Assembly: GCA_963575645.1 (NCBI GenBank)
Contig: OY754465.1
Span: 53,839,901-53,903,900, forward strand
DNA from: Xanthostigma xanthostigma
Taxonomy: Eukaryota; Arthropoda; Insecta; Raphidioptera; Raphidiidae
Length of the DNA stretch: 64,000 nucleotides
Direction: 5' to 3'
Positions 11,652 through 23,875 of the stretch are shown here, piece after piece. Under the pieces are notes generated by a model. It made no database searches. It had not been told where the DNA came from and saw only the letters and a program-made list of their open reading frames with translations. Position numbers and translations under genes: made by a program. Position 1 is the stretch's first letter, and every line of letters starts with the position of its first letter.

Positions 11652-11897
11652 ATTGACGTGGCAAGAGGGGGGAGGGAAGGTGGGTCTGGCCCACCCTAAA
11701 ATATTAATTGTTTACGTACAAATAGAAAGATAAATCTACAATAATCTACATATTTTCTTTGTCATGAAATTTCTCCAGAAAGTCGTGATGATCGATTTCG
11801 CTTCTATGAAAAGTTTTCTAATTATGTATAAGTAGTAGCTGGTAATGGTATGTAGAGTGGAAAGACCCCCCCTAGGATAAAATTGTTGCTACGCCGA
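11652..11897. mobile_element. hAT-type MITE, G/C-run subtype
   Basis: The imperfect inverted ends ATTGACGTGGCAA and TTGCTACGCCGA are flanked by TGATACCC (11644-11651) and TGATACCG (11898-11905), 7 of 8 matching. The interior is AT-rich between a G-rich left and a C-rich right segment. Confidence 0.6.
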
Positions 11898-12183
11898 TGA
11901 TACCGACACGGGCATCCAAACATTTGTCAATTATTCCTAGACATTGCTACTTATAATCGTTAATTATATGAGTTTGTTAATTCGAAGCTATCTAAGTGAT
12001 AATAGTCTATCACTCAAATGAAAATGAGTTATATTTGACCTCAGAAACAATAACTTCGATTTTGTAAGCACGGTCAATACTAAAATTCAAGAGTCAATGA
12101 TAAATAGTGGTAAGATTTTCAAAATCAAAAACATATTTTGTAAACATTGTCCGCTTACCATTTTAACAAAGTCAAAACTAGTG

Positions 12184-12580
12184 GCCTTATGGCCTCAATT
12201 TGATTTGACAATGACCTTAGATGTCATATAGTGGCCATACATCAGGAGCAGTCTAATGTCGTATTCAAACTCTCTGTCATCTAGAACATTCGATTGTACT
12301 CACACAAAAACAAATGATTGTTCTGCATAGAAAAAAACCGCTTTTCAAGCTAAATTTTGATCAAAATCCGTAGAAAAACGTTGTTTCGAAGTGGAAATTA
12401 TACAAGAAACGACGCTCAATACATGTATACACAGTTTAAGAAAAATATCGTTTCAATCGATCAATTATTTTTCGAGCAGGATCGATTTAAAACTCTAAAA
12501 TGCTTTTCATATAGGGAATTAATATGTAACTTCACAATCTAAGATCATTCGTTAAATCAAATTTTCTGACAATGCTTTCT
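12184..12580 (+). repeat. Dispersed repeat H, copy 1
   Basis: This segment reappears as a diverged inverted copy at about 20176-20560; both contain 'CAATGACCTTA', 'TTTTGATCAAAAT', 'TCGATCAATTATTTTTCG' and a 'GACAATGC' end. The flank also repeats locally: 'AAAACTAGTGGCCTTA' occurs near 12174 and 12690. There is no coding potential and no defined termini. Confidence 0.55.
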
Positions 12581-13046
12581 GCAACTGAGCATTAAATGAA
12601 GAGTCGGTGATATATTATAATGATTACATTTTCTGAATCAAAAACATATTTGCTATAAACATTATCTGGTTCCCATTTTGAACAAGCCAAAACTAGTGGC
12701 CTTAATGTATTTTGAAAATTATAAACAATTACCTATAATAATGACTATATTGCACTGGTAAATTTTTTTCTATATACTTATATTTTCACAATAATACTAA
12801 TGTACCTGTGTTTTAATGGCATGCTGAAAATTACGGGGGCTTGAGAATTGCGTAGCAATGGTATTGCAAACCCTCAGTTCCCAGTGTAAAAATTATTCAA
12901 AATCACTGAATGCACTAAACTAGCATATCGAACAGACCTAAAATTTGCAATGTTCGGTAAGTATAATGTTGTTCTGTACACCAGCACAAAAATATTTTCA
13001 AAATCAGTCGTTTTTAGAGAAATAAAACTAAGTACCTTAAAAAAGA

Positions 13047-13476
13047 TTAGACGTGTTAGCACATGGGTTGCCTAGCTAAATCGCGTACTGATGCTGTTAA
13101 ATTAAATAAATTCTAATTAAGTTTTTTGGATCAACTTCCCCGATTCGTTAATCATAAAAAAAGTCTAAGATGAGAGAATATGACACAAATAAAATGTTAA
13201 CAAAACAAATAGACTCAAAGTACACAGAACACAACTATTTACAAGATATGTTAATGTGGATGATCTATATTTATATATAGAATCAATGGTATATTCCAAT
13301 TCCTTGTGTCATATTCTCTCATCTTAGGCTCGATTTTTATGATTTACAAACCGGGGAAGTTGATCCAAAAAAGTTAATTAGAATTTATTTAATTTAACAG
13401 CATCGGTACGCGATTTAGCTAGGCAACCCATGTGTGATTTATCAATGTATAAATTATCTAACATATAATCTTTGTC
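13047..13476. mobile_element. Inverted-repeat MITE N, copy 1 (truncated)
   Basis: The halves mirror each other around 13260: 'CATGGGTTGCCTAGCTAAAT' near 13061 and 'ATTTAGCTAGGCAACCCATG' near 13414. The complete copy at 30025-30571 shows that about 60 bp are missing at each end here. Confidence 0.75.
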
Positions 13477-14129
13477 TTAGTCTCCTGAAAAAATAAATAA
13501 TGTCTATGGATTTTTTTTAAAATAACTTTCCGCTTTACATTCTAATTGTCCAGTCAAAACTCTTATACATATACTATATGAAAAATTATTATTTGCATAA
13601 GAAAATATTTCATGGTGATAAAATAGTTTTGCCGTGAACTTTCCGGGACATAAAATTACTACGACTTGCGAGCTAAGAAGTTGCATTTCAAAACTCAAAA
13701 GATACGGATTGCCTTGATTATACTTGTGTGTTGGTGAATAGACAAATCTCCTCTATCCTTGAGAGGATTTGAATTGACATCCTAGAAGTCAAAACGCATG
13801 AAGTAGGTAATTATTGGAAGATTTTTTTTATATATTTGTTACAAACATAATTTTAATAGAGGTACGTAATTTAATATAAATAAATGCATTCTGAAATGCA
13901 AATATCATTTTTGTACTCATAGTAATAAACTGTTTATAAAAATTATATACGCAAAAAGTGTGTTACAATATTTAGAAAGTTTATTTTATTTAAATAATAA
14001 ATAATGTTAACTGAAAATTTATGCATTTATTACTTTCTTAGAACTATGAATTGTACAACGCCCCCTATTTTTCTTTGATTTACATCTTACCGAAAACTAT
14101 TAGCCCAAGAGCACATCACCATTTTTTGG

Positions 14130-14412
14130 TGTTTGTGGGGAATTCTTAAAAAAAAACAATTACGGGGACGTGTCGATGCGATGACGTTTTTTTTTGCGCA
14201 GTGAAAAGGGGAGGAAGTTTGGGGGGAGTTTTTTAAAAAACAATTACGGGGTCGTGTATACAAAGTGAGACAGCAATACAGTAATTCTACACCAGTTGCT
14301 ATGACGTGTAAATGTGATTTCTGATTGGTTAGATTCAAAAAAGTTTTTACGTATTTTTGAGGAAATTTGTGAATAATCCGCAGTTTTTTTTTTGGAACGT
14401 CAAAATTTGGGC
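14130..14412. repeat. Repeat O, copy 1 (about 1.5 units of 81 bp)
   Basis: It contains the block 'GCGCAGTGAAAAGGGGAGG' to 'ACAATTACGGGGTCGTG', partly duplicated, followed by 'CAGTAATTCTACACCAGTTG' and a tail ending GGAACGTCAAAATTT. The same arrangement with three 81-bp units is at 61049-61460. A related block forms the core of the Foldback element at 35533-36623. A 124-codon ORF across it on the - strand is a by-product. Confidence 0.65.
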
Positions 14413-14913
14413 ACCCGTTGTTTATTCTTGTGTTCCAAAAACTTAATTGTGGATTAATCATTAAGGCACACTAGGCACCGACATCACGCACAGATTCCAC
14501 GCGGATGAAGTCTCAGGTAAAAGCTAGTGTAAAAATAAAATTAACTAGCGGATATAAGCTGCCCATTGAGCATTGTCCGCCATCTAATTATCATACAATT
14601 CATTTCACGCACATGCGTGCTAAGCTTCAATAAGTCTTCTCAAACCTGCAGCTGGCCACCAAAATTAAGGATGCGATTGATAAACATAGTGATAAAGAGA
14701 ACCCTTCTTTTTTTTCGTTGTTGGGTAAAAACCTGTCCTCTAAAAAATACTGTAAAATATTAAAAAATTTTTGTCTATAGCTTCGGAGTTCTGTACGTTG
14801 ATAGTACAAGAGTCTCTTGTACTATGAACGATTTTCAAATGTTTGAAAATATCGCCCATTCACCATCGATTGTGCATCGAACATTGAAAACAAAACAAAG
14901 ATGATCTCTTGAC

Positions 14914-15696
14914 CAGCGCCGGATCTGGGGGGGAGGGCAAACGGGAGCACCCGCCCCGGGCGGAAGTTTCCAAAATCATAATATGATATGGTTGAAAACC
15001 TGCACCCAATCTGCCTTTTTTCGAATTTACTAAGTCTGCTTGTTTTTTGACGGTTTCTCGTTCACGAAAAATGCCAACCATTATATACAGAGTGTCCCAC
15101 GACATGACTGCCATAGCCTGGGACTGTGTTGCTGGGGTGATTTCAAGTCAAAAATGTCTAATGAACATACACCCGGAACGCTATCCTAACTGAGCTAGAA
15201 GCATATTTTGTAATTTTAAATAAGTAAGCCCACTAATGTAGGTATTAGGTTCGGCTGTTGGTTTTGTTATTATTAAAAAGACCAGGTGGCTGTGAATCAC
15301 CATTAGTATTTATTCGTGCTGATCCCGAAACTCTTCGCAGATCTACCACTTCAATTCTAAGAAGAGCTACACTATGTAGGTATACAGCAACTGGGTGGAC
15401 ATTTTGAGCAACTAATTCAATAAAGCGATTTCTTTTTAAATGGTTTTTAAATTAGTAGGGAATTCCTACTACACTTATCTAAAATGTCAGCTGCTTCTAG
15501 CTCAGTTAGGATAGCGTTCCCGGTATATTAGACATTTTTGACTTGAAATCACAACACAGTCCTAAGCTATAATGGCAGTCATATCGTGGGACGTCCTGTG
15601 TATATTTGTGAGTTTTTTTAAGCAATTTATCTCAATCGCTGGAGAGAAAGGGCGCCATTTCTGTCCCGGTTTGAAAAAGCCGTAGATCTGGGGCTG
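14914..15696. mobile_element. hAT-type MITE family D, copy 2 (interrupted)
   Basis: The termini CAGCGCCGGATCT and AGATCTGGGGCTG match copy 1 at 7889-8163, in reverse orientation. The flanks CTCTTGAC and CTCTTTGT agree only partly. It is split by a 513-bp element (15088-15600) at the point corresponding to ACCATATTTGTG in copy 1. Confidence 0.75.
15088..15600. mobile_element. TATA-flanked MITE C nested in MITE D
   Basis: The inverted arms 'GTCCCACGACATGACTGCCA' and 'TGGCAGTCATATCGTGGGAC' continue inward through 'AACGCTATCCTAACTGAGCT' and its inverse. It is flanked by TATA on both sides (15084-15087, 15601-15604). The uninterrupted copy of the host repeat at 7889-8163 confirms that this is an insertion. 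Confidence 0.8.
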
Positions 15697-16062
15697 CTCT
15701 TTGTTTCGCTTTCGATGTTTTCAAACCATTGGCCATTCCGAATCACCATAGTAATAGTAACATCGAAAGCAAAAGATCGATTCTTTGAAAACACCAAAAT
15801 TCGTTGCTCAACCCTAGTAAGTTAATAAATTCCATTTCTCCATCCATGCCAGGCAATCCATTATTTTTGTTGCGTAACCACTACCCAGCTACCATTATAA
15901 AAATATATTTAAATAGAAACACAGCGTTTCAAACTTCGGCTTAGATTGTTCACGGAAAAAGAATTGAAAAATATAAATATATTGAAGGGAATGGTACACC
16001 AGAACTTATGAATAAATTGAATAGACACGGAACAGAACATTAAAAAATTATATTAAATGGAA

Positions 16063-16420
16063 ACAGGGGGCTGGTTTTCCAGCAAATTTGACTACTATAG
16101 TTTTCAAGCTGAGGCTTTCTTTGTAGATTGGTTTGGTGGGCGTGCGGTGATAGAATGTTAACAAAACTGGATGTTTATTGTCTCTGAACAGAACACACGC
16201 TATGACGCAATGTTTGATTGTGGGGGTTTGTCCATGTCGTTCGCGTTCCTGATTGGTCATACTTCGCAGCGGACCTAGCAAGAAAAATAGCCCCTGTTCT
16301 AATTTTGAAATCCATTTTGTCACCTAGTAGGCGAGCCCGCAGTGACGTCATTTCTATCTTCGTAGCCAGCTGCCAGCCTGTCGGCTAATACAAATTCCAG
16401 TAGTGCCTTTAGACCTTAAG
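16063..16420. mobile_element. MITE family B, copy 3 (decayed ends)
   Basis: The interior matches the other B copies (inverted CCAAT, GACGTCATTTCTA, GCCAGCCTGTCGGC), but both terminal repeats are eroded. It produces a spurious 91-codon ORF on the - strand. Confidence 0.65.
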
Positions 16421-16571
16421 CTGTTGGGCGTTTGCGGCCTCAAAGAAAGTTAATTGTTCTAAATACTGTTGAAATTTTTCATTGTTGATTTGGTTTACGA
16501 AGGGTCTCAAATATTAATATAACTTACAAGGAAAGCGATTTTAACCAAATTTGTGTACCACTGCTATAAGC

Positions 16572-16917
16572 CAAGGATGTCAGACTGATATTTCTAAAGG
16601 ACCATTTATAAGATTTAGAATGTGTTAGCGGTCCAGACTCTAAATTGAAAACTAAAACACGACTTAAACTAAATAAATAAAGATTTTAATTTAATGTGTA
16701 TTTTAGTTCTTAATTTAATTTAAATTTCATATAAAGGTAATAAAAAAGGGTAAATTATCTTGACCTTGAGGATGCAGATCACTGAGGTCTCTTGTTTTTG
16801 ATAAGCTCATTGATGTTAGATATCTAAAATCCTCACTGGATAGATTCTGGTCGCGGGCCGTATTGAGATGGCTTGAGGGCCGGATGCGGCCCGCGGACCA
16901 TATCTTTGACATCACTG
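16572..16917. mobile_element. hAT-type MITE family P, copy 1
   Basis: The 346-bp element has ends CAAGGATGTCAGAC and TTTGACATCACTG. The flanks CTATAAGC (16564-16571) and CTTTAAGC (16918-16925) match at 7 of 8. The GC-rich end segment 'GATGCGGCCCGCGGACC' is typical of many hAT elements. Other copies lie at 52316-52612 and 54215-54310. Confidence 0.75.
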
Positions 16918-17288
16918 CTTTAAGCAATGTTTTTCTATAATAAATATACTTTTCTATGATTTACGCACGTACTTTTAAATGCGTGTTAGAAAGAGTTAGA
17001 CAGAGCATGTGGCTTCAACGCGTCTCGGGCTTGGCTGCCCCGCCCACCTATGGCATTTATTGATGTTCAGATCACCTTGTTTGTCCAGACTTCAAATCTT
17101 ATGTTATTACTAGCTTTTATCCGCTACTTTGCTTGCGTCATTGTCGATTTTGAAAAGAACTTTATAATATAGGAGACGGATTGGAACGTCTGGAGCTCTG
17201 GAAATTTCCACACCGTTCCGCAGCTGGATTCATCGGCACGCACGGCAAGATTCTGATTATGGCACCCTCAAAATTTTGTTGGTTGATA

Positions 17289-17871
17289 CAGTGTAACCTC
17301 TCATAACGGACACCTCTAATGAGCGGACAGCTCTATTAGGCGGACACTATGTGATAGTCCGGAATGAAGTACAAGAGAATTCCATAAGACATAATCTCTC
17401 TTGAGCGGACTCTCTCTTGGGCGGACGCGGACGCAATATTTAAGTACAAAACTTGTAAAATTCTCTCTTAAACGGACACAAAATTAAAAATGTTGCAACA
17501 CGTTGCCAAAACTAAAGAAGATTCAACAGCAATGGAAATGTTATCTGACTTGGAATTACATTTTCAAGACAACGTGCTTAAAACTAATACGCGTCAAACT
17601 ACCATAATTGATTTTTTCAAGCCAACTTAAGTTATACTTTTTATGTTAGATTTTTTTATTTCATACGTATGTATTAATGTATATGAGAAAACAATAAAAT
17701 TCTACCCTATTATGTAAATAAAAAAAATATGTATGTACATATGTAGTATGTACCTATGTACGTACATACATAATAATGTGTGTTTTTTAATTTTTCCCAT
17801 ATGCGGACACCTCTCTTAGCCGGACATATTTTAATAGTCCCGAAGGTGTCCGCTTAAGAGAGCTTTCACTG
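17289..17871 (+). mobile_element. pogo/Tigger-like transposon with TA duplication
   Basis: It starts CAGTGTAACCTCTCATAACG and ends AAGAGAGCTTTCACTG, with TA on each side (17287-17288, 17872-17873). Subterminal repeats GCGGACA/TCCGGA occur several times at both ends, as in pogo-type elements. An internal frame keeps the transposase tail (17490-17630). It is a deletion derivative of a full element. Confidence 0.85.
17490..17630 (+). pseudogene. Tigger-like transposase C-terminal fragment
   Basis: Open frame of 46 codons from ATG to TAA. It has an acidic helix (EDSTAMEMLSDLELHFQDN) and ends in RQTTIIDFFKPT, the basic-hydrophobic tail motif known from pogo/Tigger transposases. The helix-turn-helix and DDE domains are missing, so this is a non-functional remnant of the 3' end of the gene. 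Confidence 0.65.
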
Positions 17872-18375
17872 TATATTCAAATAAAACAATCATAATTACA
17901 TTGCTTGTTGCGTCCTCCTTGGTTTTGAGTGCATTTATTTCTCAGAGCGAAGGATTTTCAAAGTTTGTTGCAACTTGATAGTCCGCCTCTGCCTTATAAC
18001 AAACCCAAACGTTGTCGGCTCTATTAAACTTTGAGCAATTTAATCCGGCCCTGTCATGAAATTAAATATTCTGTGATAAAATTAAAAAGAAATCAGATAA
18101 ATTTAACTGTTATGTATTATAAATTAAACATATGGTGTTTAATGTCTCACTAAAAATGCGAAGTCAGACTATTTTTTGCCCAGCTGTTGCTTTCTCTGGT
18201 TCAATATCACTCTAAGGCTTTGTTTTCAAATCACTACAAAATAGCAACAGAACGAAATAACAATAACAATTATTTGGAAACTGTTTTTTGGTACATTTAT
18301 TTCTTTTTATTTTAAGGGTTTTATTTTTATTCCAAAATTTAACTATTAAAATATATATTTATCCCATTTTCCGTA

Positions 18376-18860
18376 CCTCAAAAGGAATCAACAAACCCTT
18401 ATAGTTGTCCGTCTGTCTGTCAAGATTCTTGGGAATCAATGAAATTTGGCAAGAAGCAATGTTTTATAGCACAAGTAAAGGGTTAAAATCCGAAAATCGT
18501 CAGTTTGTAGTTAATGTTATATCACAGAAAAAATAATGTTTTTAAACCGCAACAACATGCGTATTCTACGCACTTACATAGTAACGGTTCTAATACAAAA
18601 CAAGTGTCCGCTGCCGGTGCGTTTATAGGGCACAATATGAGAACTCTCGCATATAACACGGTACGACAACTTATAGGCTGTCAGATATAGCCACGAGTCA
18701 CAATGCAGTTCAGTAGTCCATCTGAACTCATTGCAAACTGGCCGTGACGTTTGTCGATGTATTGGAACAAGTTTACCAACGACGAACTATTTACATACCT
18801 ACAAGTTTGTATACGGAACCCTCAGTGCGCGAGTCCGACTCGCACTTGGCCGGGTTTTTT
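18376..18860 (+). repeat. Dispersed repeat I, copy 1
   Basis: It starts 'CCGTACCTCAAAAGGAA' with 'GTCCGTCTGTCTGTCAAGA' and ends 'GCGCGAGTCCGACTCGCACT' then TTGGCCGG and a T-run. From memory this is a common lepidopteran interspersed repeat, probably the tail of a retroelement. It matches 31962-32778, which has an insertion, and a decayed part at 1245-1480. Confidence 0.7.
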
Positions 18861-19114
18861 TAACTATATTTAGTTTTTTTTTACAAGTTAAAACTCTGTT
18901 GAAGCCGTCCCCGGAGCTAAGCCGAAATCCACTCTTGATAACAGATTATTCAATATCTGTTACTAAATAACCGACAATTATTTAAAATCTATCACGAAAA
19001 ACTGATTAGTATTAAAGATTAATTGCTGACTAGTAAGAGACCGTTATTTTTTGGCAAGTTATTTGTAACAGATTATTTTTATAAAACAACAGTAACAGTT
19101 TTGTCCATCACTAC

Positions 19115-19660
19115 CAGCGTTGCCACACGTCCCGATTTTTAAATCAAAATTAAATGTCCCGCGCGGGACAGGCTCAGTTCCGCTTTTCGGGGATAACTCG
19201 GAGATAACTTTAAAAGAAGTTAAATCTTCACAGAAATATCATGAATAAGTAATTCTTATAAATAATTATTCTCTTATTGTAAGTTGCAATTTGTAACACT
19301 CACTCCACAGACTATTGTTTGAAACGCCATATTTTTCTAATGAATAAAACTTTTTTGATTTTGATTTCTTTTTTTTTTTTTTATTCTGAAGACGAATAAG
19401 ACTCAACTATTTAACGATAGGGTAAATCTGATTTAAAATATTATATTTTTATTAAAATACATTTTCTATGGCTATTTTTGCTACGTATTGTCACGTAAAC
19501 GTAATTTTAATTCAAATAAAAAGATAAATATGTAGGTATTTAAAAACTTCTGATTATATACGTTTTTTCACTATGTCCCGCTTTCAACGAAAGAATCCCG
19601 CTGTTTTCACTCAAAGAGTTCCAAAATCCCGACTTGGCAAAAAAAAAACTGGCAACGCTG
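19115..19660. mobile_element. hAT-type MITE, 'CAGCGTTGCCA' family
   Basis: The 546-bp element has ends CAGCGTTGCCA and TGGCAACGCTG and a perfect 8-bp duplication ATCACTAC (19107-19114, 19661-19668). Internal inverted segments carry 'ATGTCCCGC'. It lies directly upstream of the CpG-rich block at 19742. Confidence 0.9.
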
Positions 19661-19741
19661 ATCACTACCTACAACAAAACATTTTCATTGTTCCATAACA
19701 GAGTTTGTTGGGTGCATTTGTAATGTTAAAATGCAGTTTAT

Positions 19742-19987
19742 ATAGATGCGTTATATCACACACGAGTCGCGTTCGGGCGGATCGAGTCGAACGCTCACGA
19801 CCCACCGCCTCTCGCGGTTCGACGGCGCCGACAAGCGGAGTCGCCAGACAGTCCAACGCCCCCCTTAGTCCAGTCTATTGCTTGGCGCGAGTTCTTCGTG
19901 TTTACGTTATATTGTCGAGAGTATTGTTGTGAGAGTGAATACCGCGAACGGTGTTTTTTAAAAACTCATCGATTTCTACTTCAGTTG
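19742..19987 (+). promoter_or_regulatory. CpG-rich candidate promoter and 5' UTR exon of sing-like gene
   Basis: A sharp island of CG dinucleotides ('CGGCGCCGACAAGCGGAGTC', 'GGTTCGACGGCG') in otherwise AT-rich DNA. It is followed by a segment ending ACTTCAGTTG and the consensus donor GTAAG at 19988-19992. No ORF here has a recognisable domain, so a non-coding first exon is the simplest reading. The next + strand acceptor with a known exon is at 30631, whose first 27 bases are untranslated, so a 10.6-kb intron would join them. The start site cannot be fixed and the link to sing is inference. Confidence 0.5.
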
Positions 19988-20175
19988 GTAAGATTATTTT
20001 TTTATTACATAGAAATACGCGGACTTATTAATATTAATCAACCTTTACCTTGCGCTAATATCGATTTAAGCTTGTAGCGATAATATTTTGCAGACAAACT
20101 TTAAAGTGGCATAAACAACGTAAAATTTTACGTGACATTTGGCGGTCAGTGAATGAATTACTATTTATGTTCGGT

Positions 20176-20560
20176 TGCAGAAAGAATTGTCAAAAAATCT
20201 AATTTCTTAGATTGTGACCAGATTCGTCCATAAGAAAAGCATTGCAGGATTTTAAATCCATCCTGCTCGAAAAATAATTAATCGATTGAAATGATACTTT
20301 TTTTAAACTGTGTATGCATTGTTTTTTTGCACAATTTTCACTTCTAAATTACTTTTTTCCACGCATTTTGATCAAAATTGAACTCAAAAGACGACCTTTT
20401 TTATGTAGGTAGATCAATTATTTGTTTTTGTGTGAGTACGATCTAATGTTCTGCATTACACGGAGTTTCACAACGGCATTAAACTGCTTCTGCTTGAAGT
20501 ATAAAAAAAACTGGAATTATATTATTTATCTAAGGTCATTGTCATTTCAAATTTTTTGAC
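20176..20560 (-). repeat. Dispersed repeat H, copy 2 (inverted)
   Basis: Diverged inverted copy of 12184-12580, sharing the GATCAAAAT, AATTAATCGATTGAAATGAT and AAGGTCATTGTCA stretches. Non-coding. Confidence 0.5.
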
Positions 20561-21330
20561 AATGCTTATAGGTACGATTGAAGAATTACGAATGTCTCTT
20601 CAGGCAGTTTACTATATTCCAGAAATGTTGGTTTTGCCAGTTACTCCTTAACCCGATTGTAACCACCGGATAAAAAGTAGCTTGTACCTCAAATTCAGGT
20701 ACCAGTAGATAATACGCCAATTTTCATCAAAATCGGATCATACGTTCTTGAACGATGCTGATAAAAACGAACAGATAGACAGGCTATTCTGCAACACGCA
20801 TTTCCATTTGGTGAACAATAAAAATAAAAAGGTGCCGCTAAAATTTAAACAAAATCGCTTGAACAAATTCGACCATTTTTATATTTTTGGTGGTCTGTAC
20901 TCCTGAAGATGGACTGACTGTCCGAAACGATCGTCGAGAGACAAAATTTTTTGTAGACTTTTCAAGTGTTTTTATTATTTGTCTGGAAAAATAATTTTCC
21001 TAAATGTATATGCCAAAAAGGAAAAAACAAACAAGAAAGAGTTGAAAAAAGATTTCAGAGCAACAGGAGACGGCTAGTACTTTATTAATAACTTACAAAA
21101 TCAGTAAGTTTATAATCTCGAAGCGTGTTTTAATAATAAATTTCAGAAATGTTTAGTTTATAATTTGACGTGTTAAATAAAGAGGATTTCTTCAAAAGAA
21201 CTGTCTTTGTCGATATAGTCGGTACCTAGAATGTTTACAGTTTACTGATTAAATGTAGGGTTCACCAATATGCAGAATTTATTAAAAAAATCACTCATTT
21301 CAACTCCACCACTGTAGTCACGTTTATGAT
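20561..21330. other. Stretch without a gene
   Basis: Non-coding. Positions 20895-20935 carry 'CTGAAGATGGACTGACTGTC' followed by CGAAACGATCGTCG, one instance of a motif seen in several other repeats of the window. No element boundaries were found. Confidence 0.4.
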
Positions 21331-21500
21331 TAGAGATGCACCGAATTTCGGCTCACATTGGGTAACACCGAATTCGTAATTTTTACCGATCTTCGGATAC
21401 AGCCGAATGTATGACTAGCGGATCGATCCGACTTCGCCCGAATTTGTAGATTGGCGCCGTATTTTTGTCGACTTAGATTGGAAAATTGGTCTCTACGAAA
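21331..21500. mobile_element. hAT end fragment, 'TAGAGATGCACCGAA'
   Basis: The sequence TAGAGATGCACCGAATTTCG is the classic terminus of one hAT lineage, followed by repeated CCGAAT(T) and TTCGG words. No matching right end was found, so it is truncated. Confidence 0.5.
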
Positions 21501-22948
21501 AGCGCTTTTATTACACGCTTTATTTTAACAAGACAATATATGGGGACCGTGCGTGAAGCATAGAGGCAGCACTATTGCCGAAGTTGGCGCATTCTAGTAT
21601 CTAATTAATGAATCATTTTATAATAGTAAATAATGTAAATTATTTGAAAAAATGGAAAAAATAAGAAGTTCGCATTTCAGCCTGTAATTAATACTTATGT
21701 ACATGGACAGAATAGCTCAAAAGGCGAAAATTTATATAATTTTGGCCATGTATATAATATTATGATGTAGAACGCTATTTAAATGGGCAAGTTGTCATAA
21801 CCGCAAAGTTGAACCACAAACAACTGTGTCTAAACTCTAAAGTGTATAATGTAAAAATTACGCTATGTATAAATAATTCCTTCTTTATAATATAATATTT
21901 TGTATAATATTAGTATTTTACTTTGTAATTTACTTATATTTTCGATAACTGAAAAGCAAACTGTCACTAATTGACATATAAATGCAATTTTTTATCCAAA
22001 TATATCATTATATTTTGAATAAATGCTCCCATAAAATTAACATTTTTACCACCAGACGGCGTGAAAGTCACGAAGCTCGGCCCCCATAGCCTATGTCCAT
22101 CCTGAAGGAAATATGAAACCCCAAAAATTATGTCGGCACAAGGACGTATTTGTCTTGTTGATATTCAGAGCTGGCCCTGATTACAAAATCAGTCTGACGA
22201 ACAACCGCAGAAATGAATGAACTGTTACGTGAATCTCGTAAAACAAGGTTATATTAGTTTAAAACAGGACGTAATATTAAAATTATTCATAAATTATATT
22301 ACCTACCTACTTGTTTAATGGCGTCAGATGACCAAAACAGAAAACTTATTCATCCATGATTACAGTGAAGTAAATATTTGATTTGTACGCATGGTTAGTC
22401 ATCAACCAAACTTAAAATAGTGTCCTTGGTGATGCGGAATCATATTTTGGTGGATTTACTGTTTATTAACAAGAATGCAAATAAAAAATGTATTAATAAA
22501 GAAAACAAAACACCCGAGATTGGCTAATGCAAATAACACAAGTATACAAAAAACAATCTTCTGGGTTCCGTACTCGGGGCGCTCAAAAAGGTATAAAAAC
22601 GATTGTTTTATAAAAGCTGAAATTTGTCACAAGATTAATTTACTAAATCTAGCTGTACTTACGCGACCACGCGTTGCTATGGCTCAGTCTGGCTTAATGG
22701 AAAAGAAAAAGCATATACGTTTCTAATATGTTTAATTTTAAATGCTTGTGAGTATTCCATTTTTTTATTTGTTTATTATTGTGTGTGTTTCTGGCGCTCT
22801 CGTTGCCGTAATATTTAGTATAGCGTGTGTTGCTTTAAAGGCTATAGTAAATCATAGCTAATCCCAAAAAAATACATGTTTAACGTAGACTTGAAGTTCG
22901 TGAGTGCAACAAAAATAAGTATTGTCGAGTTTCGAGAATAATAGAACG
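21501..22948. other. Stretch without a gene
   Basis: AT-rich, non-coding. An 83-codon ORF at 22475-22726 has no recognisable domain. The phrase CTATGTCCATCCTGAAGG at about 22090 is the inverse of a segment near 26705, so fragments of an unnamed repeat are shared. Confidence 0.4.
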
Positions 22949-23302
22949 CAGTGGCGTAACTACAGGGTGGCAAGTCGGCAAAATGCCACGGGCCCTCAGC
23001 CGGAAGGGGCCCGTGGCAAGTTACCTACTTAGTTGCATACACAAGTAAAAAAAAATATTATTAAATTAAAATTAAAATTTATTATTAAAAATTTCAATGC
23101 ATATGGAAAAAAAGTTGTAACCCAGTTACCCAGCTTTAGAAAGAATGGTCAAAATCCAATTAATAATTTCAGAGATATGCGTGGACAAACATACATACAT
23201 ACACATAAAAAATACTATTACTGTTAGTTGAGCTTCTTTATATTGGGGGGGGGGCATCCGTTGAATTTGCCACAGGCCTCGAACGGTGTAGTTACGCCAC
23301 TG
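22949..23302. mobile_element. hAT-type MITE, 'CAGTGGCGTAACTACA' family
   Basis: The 354-bp element has perfect inverted ends CAGTGGCGTAACTACA and TGTAGTTACGCCACTG and a perfect 8-bp duplication ATAGAACG (22941-22948, 23303-23310). An internal GGGCCC-rich hairpin lies near the left end. Confidence 0.92.
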
Positions 23303-23875
23303 ATAGAACGAACTCGTTGACGTCGAAAAATAAAATCAATAAATAATCATTGCTTTATAGAAATTAGCATTTATTATTTTGTATCATCGATCGATGAGTT
23401 CGGAAAGTCAACATGTATTTGTTTTTCTGTAAATAAGGCACTTTAATAGATCGGCTCTTTAACGAACTCGGCTGTTCGAAAAGCCAAAATGTATTTGTAT
23501 TCCTGTAAATAAGGCATTTTAGGAGTCGTCTCTAACGAACTCGGCGATCTACCTATTATTATTAGCGAATGCGAAACCGCATAGACGTACATAGCTTTCG
23601 TCTGTTGTAAAATCTGTCTCCCAAATTACACTTCAAAATTACTCCGGAATTCGGAAAGATTATATAAGGAATGCCTTTTTGTCCATCCTGTGCGAATATC
23701 GCCGATATTCACACGCTGCCCGATATTATATCGGGCAGCGTGTTGTAAGAGCCAGCATATTGGGTCTGTAAACTGAAGATTATGACACACTTATTTTAAC
23801 AGGCTATTTTAAAACGCTGATTTCATTTTACTAGATCGAATGTTTACGCGCCTGTGTACATAATATTACCCACAA

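Noticed and set aside
14087..14461. 124-codon ORF on the - strand
   Set aside because: Covers repeat O copy 1 and is not preserved in the second copy; no recognisable domain.
19665..19932. Arg-rich ORFs on both strands across the CpG-rich block
   Set aside because: High GC content removes stop codons there; no domain, and the splice donor at the end suits a non-coding exon better.
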